From positions 5,902-69,901 of the forward strand of contig JBBSPE010000002.1 in the NCBI GenBank assembly GCA_038259155.1: a DNA stretch of 64,000 nt. The letters are read 5' to 3'. The translations under genes were made by a program, and so were the position numbers. Below, piece by piece: positions 44,397 to 52,100 of the stretch (position 1 is the first letter of the stretch; the number at the start of each line of letters is the position of its first letter). This DNA comes from JAABRT01 sp038259155 (GTDB taxonomy: Bacteria; Gemmatimonadota; Gemmatimonadetes; Gemmatimonadales; Gemmatimonadaceae). The notes below the pieces were generated by a model. It was not told the DNA's origin. It worked only from the letters and a program-made list of their open reading frames with translations, and did no database searches.

Positions 44397-45071
44397 GCCA
44401 AGCCGGAGTGCCAGCTTCACGTAGTCGGTGCGATGCGCGATCCCCAGCTTTTCGTTGATACGCTGCTTGTACGTGTCCACCGTTTTGGGACTGATGGAGA
44501 GCCGCGAGCCGATCTCGGGTGCGGTGTGGCCTTCGGCAAAGAGCTGAAGCACTACCTGCTCGCGATCGGTGAGCCGCTCGAACCGCGCGCGATCATCGGA
44601 GTGTTCGTCCTTGCGCGCCAGGCCGCGTGCGAGCGCGCGGGCGGCCGACGGCTGCACGTAGATGTCGCCGGCCGCAACGGTGCGTACGGCGTCCACCAGC
44701 TCGCGCTCGGCCACCGTCTTGAGCAGGTAGCCAGCGGCACCGGCTTCGAGCAGGGCGACGAGGTGTTCGTCTTCGTTGTGCATGGTGAGCACGAGCACAC
44801 GCTGCGTGGGGGGCGTGCCGCGTTCGATCACGCGATCAGCCGCCAACTTGGCGAGCTCGCGCGTGGCGGTGAGTCCGTCCATTTCCGGCATGGACAGATC
44901 CATCACCACCACGTGCGGATTGAGTCGGGCGGCCAACGCGAGTGCCTCCTTGCCCGTGCTCGCCTCGCCGACCACCGTGATGTCCTTGGCGGTCGCCAAG
45001 ACGGCCGTGAGGCCTGCACGCACGATGGCGTGATCGTCCACGAGCACAACGCGAATCAGATCAGGACGCAT
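44376..45071 (-). CDS. NarL/FixJ-type response regulator
   Basis: A 231-residue two-domain regulator. The receiver has VVLVDDHAIVRAGL, phospho-acceptor Asp58 in VVVMDLSMPEMDG, VLVLTMHNEDEH and the switch Lys in AGYLLKTVAE. After a linker rich in charged residues comes a LuxR-type HTH: LTDREQVVLQLFAEGHTAPEIGSRL read in pieces, then SPKTVDTYKQRI. A kinase is not adjacent, so it is an orphan in this window. It is the last gene of the minus-strand cluster that begins with the two small paralogs and cydAB, 41 bases after cydB, so it may respond to redox or oxygen state. It converges, with a 21-base overlap, with the Met/His-rich exported protein gene. Confidence 0.93.
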   Translation of the reverse strand: MRPDLIRVVLVDDHAIVRAGLTAVLATAKDITVVGEASTGKEALALAARLNPHVVVMDLSMPEMDGLTATRELAKLAADRVIERGTPPTQRVLVLTMHNEDEHLVALLEAGAAGYLLKTVAERELVDAVRTVAAGDIYVQPSAARALARGLARKDEHSDDRARFERLTDREQVVLQLFAEGHTAPEIGSRLSISPKTVDTYKQRINEKLGIAHRTDYVKLALRLGLLASED

Positions 45072-45112
45072 GTCGTAATGTCGCGCCGACCGGGTGCAAG
45101 CTCAAGGCGGTA

Positions 45113-46195
45113 TCAGCGATCGAGTTGCTCGAACACCGTTTCGCGACGCGGCGATTGGCGTTCCTGGCGCGGTGGCGAGCGCTTGAAAATCCAGAACAGG
45201 TAGACAAAGGACGGCAGCAGGATGAGCGTACCGATGCCGAGCACCCCGAGCACGAGCTGCTGTGTGATACGCGGCGCGGCAAGCGATGTGATGCTGTGCG
45301 AGGGTGGCAGCAGCCAAGGGAATTGTGACCACGCCCATCCCCACAGCAGGAACGACGCCTGTGCGGCTGCGGCCACCACTGCCAGGAGCCAGCGCCGTCG
45401 CCACAGCGCCCACACCCCACCCAGTCCGGCGACCGCCGTGGCGCCGTGCATGCCGATTGCCACCGTCCCCGAGGTGAGGCCCACGAACACCAGCGGCGCT
45501 TCGCCGCGAGCGGCGAGAATGGTCAGCGTGCCGCAGACGAACACCGCCACGGCGGCGAACAGCGCGCGGGTGCGGAAGTCCTCCATGAGAGCCGGGTCCT
45601 TGCTCTCCCACGCCAGATAGACGGCGGCCAGGTGCGCGAACAGTGCGAGCGTGAGCACGCCGACGGCCACAGTGAACCCGTTCAACCACGGGTCCACGTA
45701 CACCGTGCGAAATCCGAGCGCGGGATTTACGACGTCGAGCGGCACGTTGCCGGCGGCGACCGCGCCGAGACACATGCCGAGTACCACGGGGGTGACCACG
45801 CTGGCGATCGCGAAGATGCGTCCCCAGCGTCGTTGGACGACGTCCTCCTTGCTGTCGTAGCTCCGGAAGGTGAAAGCGGAGCCGCGCAGCACGATGCCCA
45901 CGAGCATGAAGGAAATGGGGACGTGCAGCGACGTCGCCAAATGGGCGAAGGCGCGCGGAAAGCAGCTGAACAGGAGGACCACCACCAGAATCAACCAGAC
46001 GTGATTCGCCTCCCAGATGGGCCCGATGGCCGTCGCGACCGCCGAACGCTGCGTCTCGCGGCGCGGACCGGTGGCGAGCAGGTCCCAGACGCCGCCACCA
46101 AAGTCGGCCCCTGCCAACAGCACGTAGGCGTTGAGCGCCAGCACCATGACGCCGGCCACCGCGTGCGGTAGCGTGAAAATCGAGTCCGTGTTCAC
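45113..46195 (-). CDS. cydB: Cytochrome bd-type ubiquinol oxidase subunit II
   Basis: A 360-residue polytopic inner-membrane protein, partner of CydA. FGGGVWDLLATGP, IGPIWEANHVWLILVVVLLF and PISFMLVGIVLRGSAFTFR are diagnostic of CydB; several membrane segments follow. GTG 46195 overlaps the stop of cydA by 4 bases (GTGA), as is usual for cydAB. The longer upstream frame is cydA antisense-frame noise. With CydA it would oxidise quinol and reduce oxygen to water without pumping protons directly. No cydX-like small ORF was seen after it. Confidence 0.95.
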   Translation of the reverse strand: MNTDSIFTLPHAVAGVMVLALNAYVLLAGADFGGGVWDLLATGPRRETQRSAVATAIGPIWEANHVWLILVVVLLFSCFPRAFAHLATSLHVPISFMLVGIVLRGSAFTFRSYDSKEDVVQRRWGRIFAIASVVTPVVLGMCLGAVAAGNVPLDVVNPALGFRTVYVDPWLNGFTVAVGVLTLALFAHLAAVYLAWESKDPALMEDFRTRALFAAVAVFVCGTLTILAARGEAPLVFVGLTSGTVAIGMHGATAVAGLGGVWALWRRRWLLAVVAAAAQASFLLWGWAWSQFPWLLPPSHSITSLAAPRITQQLVLGVLGIGTLILLPSFVYLFWIFKRSPPRQERQSPRRETVFEQLDR

Positions 46196-47556
46196 GCGCG
46201 GCCCGGCACAACCAGCTCCTCGGTGAATCGGGCCGCCCCCGGGGCGCCCACGTGCGTCTTCAGGATCTGACGGTACAACAGCCAGACCACCGCCACCGAC
46301 AGCCCGATGTACAGCAGCGTGAAGGCGAGGAACGGCACCACGAGCCCGGGCATGGGCGTGACCGCGTCCGCCGTGCGCATCACCCCTTGGATGATCCACG
46401 GCTGTCTTCCCACCTCGGTGACCGTCCAGCCGGCCTCGATGGCGATGAAGCCGAGGGGTGCCGTGGCCACCAGCGCGCGCAGATACCACACGTGGTCGGG
46501 CAGCGGCGTGCCGAGCCCGTGTCGGCGTCGCCAGGTACGCCCGATCGTCCACACGCCAACCAGCGCCATGAGCACACCGCACGCGACCATGAGCTGGAAC
46601 GCCACGTGCACCACGCCCACCGGTGGACGATCGGCGGCGGGCACCGCGTCGAGTCCGGGTACAGCGACGGACGCGTCACCATGCATGAGCAGCGAGATCG
46701 CGCCCGGCACCTCGATCGCGAATCGGTTGGTGCCCGTGGCGGCATCGGGCCAGCCGCCGATCACGAGCGACATGGGACCGGTATGGTGATGCGCCTCCAT
46801 CGCCGCCAGCTTCACTGGCTGCTGCTCCGCCACCACGCGCGCCGCCAGATCGCCGGAGAGCGGTTGCAGCAGCGCCGCCGGCACGCCCACCAGCAGGCCG
46901 ATGTGCACCGCGGCCCGATGGAAGGCCGGATATCCCGTGCCGCGGCGCAGGGCCAGCGCGTGGATGCCGGCCGTGGCGAAGCCCGTGGCGGCGTACGCGG
47001 CCAATGTCATGTGCAGCACCTGCGAGAAGGCCGCCGGATTGAGCATCGCGGCGATCGGGTCCACGTTGCTGACCACGCCGTCCGTGAGCGTGAAGCCGGT
47101 CGGACTGTTCATCCAGGCATTGGCGGTGACCACGAACGCGCCAGAGAGCGCGCCGCTCACGGCCACGACGACGCCCGCCGCGAGGTGTGCGCGCGTCGAG
47201 ATGCGGTCCCAGGCATACAAATAGATGCCCAGAAAGATGGCCTCGGTGAAGAACGCGAGGCCTTCCAGGGAGAACGGCATGCCGATGATGCCGCCCGCGT
47301 GCTCCATGAAACCGGGCCAGAGCAGGCCAAGCTCGAAGGAGAGCACCGTGCCGGACACCGCGCCCACGGCGAACAGGATGGCCGTGCCCTTGGCCCAGCG
47401 CTTCGCCAGTTCCTTGAGCAGCGGCTCGCCGCGCCGCAGGTAGCGGTACTCAGCGATCACCATGAGCGCCGGCATGCCGATGCCGACCACAGCGAACAGG
47501 ATGTGGAAGCCGAGCGACATCGCCATCTGACTGCGTGCAGCAAGCAGGTCGTTCAC
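46192..47556 (-). CDS. cydA: Cytochrome bd-type ubiquinol oxidase subunit I (cyanide-insensitive type)
   Basis: A 454-residue membrane protein binding the hemes. The expected ligands are visible: His18 (LGFHILFA), His182 (VLHMTLAAY) and Met323 (AFQLMV), with conserved Glu98 and Glu105 in SLEGLAFFTEAIFLG. The overall length is short and the quinol-binding Q-loop lacks the long insertion of E. coli CydA, which points to the CIO/short-Q-loop subgroup. Start is GTG 47556; no better codon exists nearby. Two paralogous small genes lie just upstream on the same strand (43 and 80 bases of gap), and cydB and a response regulator follow. Confidence 0.95.
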   Translation of the reverse strand: MNDLLAARSQMAMSLGFHILFAVVGIGMPALMVIAEYRYLRRGEPLLKELAKRWAKGTAILFAVGAVSGTVLSFELGLLWPGFMEHAGGIIGMPFSLEGLAFFTEAIFLGIYLYAWDRISTRAHLAAGVVVAVSGALSGAFVVTANAWMNSPTGFTLTDGVVSNVDPIAAMLNPAAFSQVLHMTLAAYAATGFATAGIHALALRRGTGYPAFHRAAVHIGLLVGVPAALLQPLSGDLAARVVAEQQPVKLAAMEAHHHTGPMSLVIGGWPDAATGTNRFAIEVPGAISLLMHGDASVAVPGLDAVPAADRPPVGVVHVAFQLMVACGVLMALVGVWTIGRTWRRRHGLGTPLPDHVWYLRALVATAPLGFIAIEAGWTVTEVGRQPWIIQGVMRTADAVTPMPGLVVPFLAFTLLYIGLSVAVVWLLYRQILKTHVGAPGAARFTEELVVPGRA

Positions 47557-47599
47557 GGAGCGCTGGCCCGGCGCGTGCCGTTGCCGGCTGCGCGCGCCC

Positions 47600-48001
47600 T
47601 CAACCGGCCATCGCCGCCTTGAGGCGTGCGCGCATGGTGAACAGCTCGGCGTTCTGATTCGGATTCAGCTTGATGATGTCCTCGAGCAGCTTGAGGATCG
47701 TGGTGTCGTCCTCCACGCTCGTGGGCTCGGCGCTCAACCGCACGCCGAAGCCGAAATGCTGGCCCGGCAGGAGAATCATTTCTTTTTCGAGCGCCACGTC
47801 GCTCATGTCGTCGGCGATGCGGACGGCCACGAAGTTCTTGCCGACCTGTTCCATGTAGCACACGCGCAGCCCGTTGGCGGCCGCGGGCCATGGCTGGTAT
47901 GGGTGCATCCGGCCATCGGTTCCGCGGAACTCGCTGGTCGTGTTGCTCAGCTCGGGGAAGTTGGTCTCGAAGGCACCGACGTAGAGCAGGGCGTGTCGCA
48001 T
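47600..48001 (-). CDS. Small protein of unknown family, paralog 1
   Basis: A 133-residue soluble protein starting MRHALLYVGAFETNFP. No signal peptide or membrane segment. Motifs that recur in the neighbouring paralog are MHPY, ANGLR, FVAVR, ADD, SDV, HFGFGVRLS and EPTSVEDD, with a C-terminal helix KLLEDII and MRARLK. Aligned by eye without gaps, it is about two-thirds identical to the 136-residue product of the next gene, so it is a recent tandem duplicate. I do not recognise the family. It lies 43 bases before cydA on the same strand and may be co-transcribed with the oxidase. Confidence 0.72.
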   Translation of the reverse strand: MRHALLYVGAFETNFPELSNTTSEFRGTDGRMHPYQPWPAAANGLRVCYMEQVGKNFVAVRIADDMSDVALEKEMILLPGQHFGFGVRLSAEPTSVEDDTTILKLLEDIIKLNPNQNAELFTMRARLKAAMAG

Positions 48002-48081
48002 GACAGAATCGGGCAGAAGAAATGGAAATCCGGACGGCGGAATCACCGCGCCGTCCGGTGCTACAGGGAGGAGCACGCCGC

Positions 48082-48492
48082 TCAGGCGCGCTTCTTGCTC
48101 GCGTTGGACTTGAAGCGTGCGCGCATGTTCAGCAGCTCCGGCCCTTGGTCGAGATTCTTCTTGGCAATGTCCTCGAGCAGCTTCATGATGGCAATATCGT
48201 CTTCCACGCTGGTGGGCTCGCCACTCAGGCGCACGCCAAAGCCGAAGTGCTCTCCGGGCACCAGCACCACCTCGTTCTCCAGGACCACGTCACTCACATC
48301 ATCGGCCACGCGGACCGCCACGAACTTCTTGCCCGTCTTCTCCATGAAGCAGAAGCGCAGACCATTGGCACTGTCCGGCCACGCCGGGTAGGGATGCATG
48401 CCGCCGTCGCTGCCCTCGAACGTAGTGGTGGTGTTGGTGAGGTTCGGGAAGTTCCGTTCAAAGGCACCGACGTACATGAGCGCGTGTCGCAT
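48082..48492 (-). CDS. Small protein of unknown family, paralog 2
   Basis: A 136-residue protein starting MRHALMYVGAFERNFP, the tandem copy of the gene just downstream (80-base gap). The shared blocks HFGFGVRLS, EPTSVEDD and KLLEDI are kept; the most variable parts are residues 20-35 and the C-terminus, which here ends in KSNASKKRA. The start ATG 48492 is fixed by alignment with its paralog. Function unknown. It would be first in the possible transcript: paralog 2, paralog 1, cydA, cydB, response regulator. Confidence 0.72.
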   Translation of the reverse strand: MRHALMYVGAFERNFPNLTNTTTTFEGSDGGMHPYPAWPDSANGLRFCFMEKTGKKFVAVRVADDVSDVVLENEVVLVPGEHFGFGVRLSGEPTSVEDDIAIMKLLEDIAKKNLDQGPELLNMRARFKSNASKKRA

Positions 48493-48732
48493 AGGTCTCT
48501 GATGGGGTGAGAGGATGGCCCGGGACGCCGCGGGGACGCCGTGTTCGGGAGGAACATTACGCCGAGGAGGCCAATCCCGCACCTCCGGCGAACGGTCTGG
48601 AGCATCGAAGCCGCCACGTTCGCGACAGTTCGGGGGTGGTGGGCTTGTGTTTCGCACGGCAAAGGCTGACCCTTCCACGACAGGTTTTCACAGGGCTCTT
48701 CCCGCGTTCCTTCCCCTGTCCAGGAGCTGACG

Positions 48733-49269
48733 ATGCCGTCATCCCCTCTCCCGATCAGCTCGCTGCAGTCGCTTACCATCCCGCTCGAGCGTGATGTCTT
48801 TCTGCGGTCCATGCTGCGCGAACTCGCCGGCACTTTGCAGGACGTCGTCGGGCTGGACGAGGCCGGTGGATTCATCAGCGTGGTGGGACAGCGCATCGGC
48901 GACGATCTCAACGCCAGCTACCGGACCGCGCTCGACGTCCCGAGACTGAACCGTCCGCAGGTCGCCGAGGTGCTCGTGGACCTCAAACAGCGCATCCAGG
49001 GCGGATTCCGGGTGGTCGAACAGGACGACACGCGAATCGTCTTTGCCAACACGGCCTGCCCATTCGCCGAGAAGGTCATTGGCCGGCCGGCGCTCTGCAT
49101 GATGACGTCGAATGTATTTGGCAGCATTGCGGCGGAGAATCTGGGGTTCGCCAAGGTCGTGCTCGAGGAAACCATTGCGCAGGGCGATGCCGGATGCCGT
49201 GTGGTGGTGCACCTGCAGCACACGCCGGAGTGTGAGCTGGCAGAGGGACGCGAGTACTTCCAGGGCTGA
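48733..49269 (+). CDS. Methanogen output domain 1-like (4-vinyl reductase fold) protein
   Basis: A 178-residue soluble protein with the MetOD1/4VR-type pattern: LRELAGTLQDVVGLDEAGGF, ANTACPFAEKVIGRPALCMM and GFAKVVLEETIAQGDAGCRVVVHLQ read in pieces. The Cys residues near positions 109, 119 and 156 could bind a ligand or metal. Such domains are regarded as sensory or output modules next to kinases. AGGAG precedes ATG 48733 by about 6 bases. The kinase gene starts 4 bases after its stop, so the two should be co-translated and act together. Ligand unknown. Confidence 0.72.
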   Translation: MPSSPLPISSLQSLTIPLERDVFLRSMLRELAGTLQDVVGLDEAGGFISVVGQRIGDDLNASYRTALDVPRLNRPQVAEVLVDLKQRIQGGFRVVEQDDTRIVFANTACPFAEKVIGRPALCMMTSNVFGSIAAENLGFAKVVLEETIAQGDAGCRVVVHLQHTPECELAEGREYFQG

Positions 49270-49273
49270 GCAC

Positions 49274-50935
49274 GTGATCCCCACGCAGTTCGTCGCCGTG
49301 ACCGAGTGGCTGCCGGAGGCGATGATCCTGATCACTCGCGAGGGCATCATCACGGGAGCGAATCGCGCCGCTTGCCAGCTGCTCGGGATCCCGGCGTTGC
49401 CGACGGAGCCCTTCTCCATTCACGACGCACTGCACGAGAGCAGCAGCGATCTCCGGGGCTATCTGCGCGACGCGGCGCGGACGCGCCAGCCCATGCCGGG
49501 ACGGCTGACGCTTCGGGGAGACGAGGGAGCACCGCTTCCGTTCCGCACCACGGCCCGCCTCGTGCAGCCGGCCGGTCCTGATCGGCGCGCGCTCTTGCTG
49601 GTGCACCTGCTCCCCAAGGGGGGCGCGCACACGCAGTTCAAGCTGCTCACGGAACGCGTTGAGCAGCTGAGCGTCGAGATCCAGCGGCGCCAGCGCGCTG
49701 AAGAGGAACGGCGCACCCTCGAAACGCAGATGCTGCAGACCCAAAAGTTGGAGAGCCTCGGCGTACTCGCTGGCGGCATCGCGCACGACTTCAACAACCT
49801 GCTCACCAGCATCATTGGCTACTGCGACCTCGCCCGCGGAGAAGTAGCGCCAGCGGCGCCAGCGGCGGCGTTTCTGGACGAAGCCGTGAACGGGGCCCGT
49901 CGTGCCGCCGAGCTCACGCAGCAGATGCTCGCCTATGCCGGCAAGGGGCGCTTCATCGTGGAGCCGGTGGTCCTCTCCTCGCTCGTGGACGACATTGCGC
50001 GCCTGCTCGAGGTGTCCATTTCCAAGCGCTGCGTGCTGCGCTATCACCTGCTCGCGGAACTGCCGGCCTGCCAAGCGGACGCCACCCAGATGCGGCAGGT
50101 GATCATGAATCTGATCATCAACGCATCCGACGCCATCGGCGATCGCAGCGGAGTCATCTCGCTCACCACCGGCGTTGCGTGGTGCGATCAGGAGTACCTC
50201 ACCGACAATCATGTGGACGACGACCTGCCGGAGGGACTCTATGTCCATTTGGAGGTCGCAGACACGGGGGTGGGCATGACCGCCGAAACGCGCCGGCGCA
50301 TCTTCGATCCGTTCTTCACCACCAAGTTCACGGGACGCGGGCTCGGACTGGCGGCGGTGCTTGGCATCGTGCGCAGTCATGGCGGCTCTATCCGGGTGTA
50401 CAGCGAGATTGGACGCGGCACCTCGTTCAAGATCCTCCTGCCCGCTATTGACCAGACGATTTCCAGGGACGCGACCGGCACCGCGGCCGAACCCGAGTGG
50501 AATGGACGCGGCACCGTGCTGGTCGTGGACGACGAAGAAAGCATTCGGGGCCTGACGAAACACATGCTCCGCAAGGTCGGCTTCGATGTGATCACGGCGA
50601 GTGACGGCCGCGAGGCACTGGAGCTGTTCCGGGCTGATCCGTCGCGCATTGCGCTGGTGCTGCTCGACCTCACCATGCCGCATCTCGATGGCGCGGCCAC
50701 GTTTCGCGAGCTCCGCCGCATCCAACCGGGCGTTCGCGCCATTCTCATGAGCGGTTACAACGAGCAGACGGTTACCGCACAGTTCGCCGGCAAGGGCATA
50801 GCCGGCTTCATCCAAAAGCCGTTCCGGGTCTCACAGCTGCGGGACGCCGTTCAAGCGGCACTGGGCGAGCCCGTAGCGCCGCTGGCTGAACGCGCCGCTC
50901 AACGCCCCGCTCAACGCCCGATCGAAACCGGTTAA
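49274..50935 (+). CDS. PAS-hybrid histidine kinase with receiver domain
   Basis: A 553-residue cytosolic hybrid kinase. An N-terminal PAS-like domain (WLPEAMILITREGIITGAN) and a coiled segment lead to HisKA with the phosphorylated His near residue 170 in GGIAHDFNNLL, then HATPase_c (NLIINASDAIG; DTGVGM; GRGLGLAAVLG) and a receiver with LVVDDEESIRG, Asp near residue 466 in LVLLDLTMPHLD, and the switch Lys in FIQKPF. The HxxFNNLL pattern fits the cytosolic NtrB-type hybrid kinases. Start is GTG 49274, 4 bases after the MetOD1-like gene; a longer frame upstream is a shadow of that gene. No transmembrane segment is evident, so the upstream partner may supply the signal. Confidence 0.9.
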   Translation: MIPTQFVAVTEWLPEAMILITREGIITGANRAACQLLGIPALPTEPFSIHDALHESSSDLRGYLRDAARTRQPMPGRLTLRGDEGAPLPFRTTARLVQPAGPDRRALLLVHLLPKGGAHTQFKLLTERVEQLSVEIQRRQRAEEERRTLETQMLQTQKLESLGVLAGGIAHDFNNLLTSIIGYCDLARGEVAPAAPAAAFLDEAVNGARRAAELTQQMLAYAGKGRFIVEPVVLSSLVDDIARLLEVSISKRCVLRYHLLAELPACQADATQMRQVIMNLIINASDAIGDRSGVISLTTGVAWCDQEYLTDNHVDDDLPEGLYVHLEVADTGVGMTAETRRRIFDPFFTTKFTGRGLGLAAVLGIVRSHGGSIRVYSEIGRGTSFKILLPAIDQTISRDATGTAAEPEWNGRGTVLVVDDEESIRGLTKHMLRKVGFDVITASDGREALELFRADPSRIALVLLDLTMPHLDGAATFRELRRIQPGVRAILMSGYNEQTVTAQFAGKGIAGFIQKPFRVSQLRDAVQAALGEPVAPLAERAAQRPAQRPIETG

Positions 50936-51017
50936 AACGATTCGACCTGCTCGCTCCGTCCAACAGGGGTACGCCGGCCTGATTCGCGCGCCGACCGTTT
51001 CCCTCGCCCAGCTGCCC

Positions 51018-52100
51018 ATGCGCTCACGTCTGCCTCGTGTTTCTGCTTCCCTCGTCGCCCGGCTCGTCGGCGTCGCCGCACTGCTCGCGCTCGCCGGCGC
51101 CGGAACCGCCCGCGCCCAGGACACCCGCACGATCCGCTTCGAGTCCAGCGACATCGCCGTGTTCAACTACGTGGGCACACTGCGCGTGAGCGGTTCCACC
51201 AGCGGGAGTGCAGAGGCCGTGGTCGCCCTGCGCGGCGACAACCGGGACCAGCTGGAGATCACCCGTGGCGACGTGCGCGGCCGAGAATCGCTGCGCGTGC
51301 GCTACCCCGACGGCCTCATTCGCTCGCCCGATCGTGCTCGGGGTCGCACCATGACCTGGGTGCGGGACGACGGTACCTGGGGCGACGGCGACGGGCGTCG
51401 CGGGCGGCGCGTGGAGATCAGCAACGACTCGCGTGCCCTCGACGCGTCCGCCGATATCGAACTGCGCGTGCCGCGCGGCACCACCGCGCGCGTGTACCTG
51501 CTGGCCGGCCGCGTGGACGTGCGCAACGTGGAGGGCGAACTGCACGTGGACGTCGCCGCCGCCAGCATCAGCGCCCTCGGAACACGCGGCGCGCTCTGGC
51601 TGGACACCGGCTCCGGCGAAGTGGACGTGAGCGACGCACAGGGTGACCTCTCGCTCGACATCGGCAGCGGCAACGTCACCGTGCGGAACGCGCGCGGCGG
51701 CCGGCTCAACGCGGACACCGGCTCCGGCGACGTCACGCTCGACGGGATCACCTTCGAGACGGGCAACTTTGACACCGGCTCCGGCAACGTGCGCGTGACC
51801 AACGCCGAGGTACAGCGCTCCGTGTTCGACACCGGCAGCGGCGACGTGCTCGGCTCGTTCCGTACGTCGCCCGCGTCCATCAGCATGGACAGCGGCTCGG
51901 GAGACGTGACCGTGGAACTGCCCAAGGACGCAGGCCTTCAGGTGAACCTGTCCACTTCCAGCGGCGACATCAGCACCGATTTCCCCATCCAGGTCACCCG
52001 CCAGTCGCGGCGCTCGCTACGCGGAACCATTGGCGACGGACGGGGACGCTTGGACGTGGAGTCCGGATCCGGCGACCTGCGCCTCCGGATCCGGCCGTAG
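51018..52100 (+). CDS. DUF4097 beta-strand repeat exported protein
   Basis: A 360-residue exported protein: signal peptide ending AGAGTARAQ, then a right-handed beta-helix of DUF4097-type strands. The repeat core DTGSGDV or SGxVDVSDAxG recurs at about 20-25 residue intervals, for example LDTGSGEVDVSDAQG, ADTGSGDVTLDG, FDTGSGNVRVTNA and MDSGSGDVTVELP. Function unknown in the family, possibly a surface or periplasmic structural protein. ATG 51018 is preferred for the signal peptide. Its stop abuts, without a gap, the stop of the M28 peptidase on the other strand. Confidence 0.85.
   Translation: MRSRLPRVSASLVARLVGVAALLALAGAGTARAQDTRTIRFESSDIAVFNYVGTLRVSGSTSGSAEAVVALRGDNRDQLEITRGDVRGRESLRVRYPDGLIRSPDRARGRTMTWVRDDGTWGDGDGRRGRRVEISNDSRALDASADIELRVPRGTTARVYLLAGRVDVRNVEGELHVDVAAASISALGTRGALWLDTGSGEVDVSDAQGDLSLDIGSGNVTVRNARGGRLNADTGSGDVTLDGITFETGNFDTGSGNVRVTNAEVQRSVFDTGSGDVLGSFRTSPASISMDSGSGDVTVELPKDAGLQVNLSTSSGDISTDFPIQVTRQSRRSLRGTIGDGRGRLDVESGSGDLRLRIRP

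Noticed and set aside
46252..47622. 456-codon plus-strand frame across cydA
   Set aside because: Arg/His-rich shadow of a well-conserved membrane protein; no plausible fold or motif.
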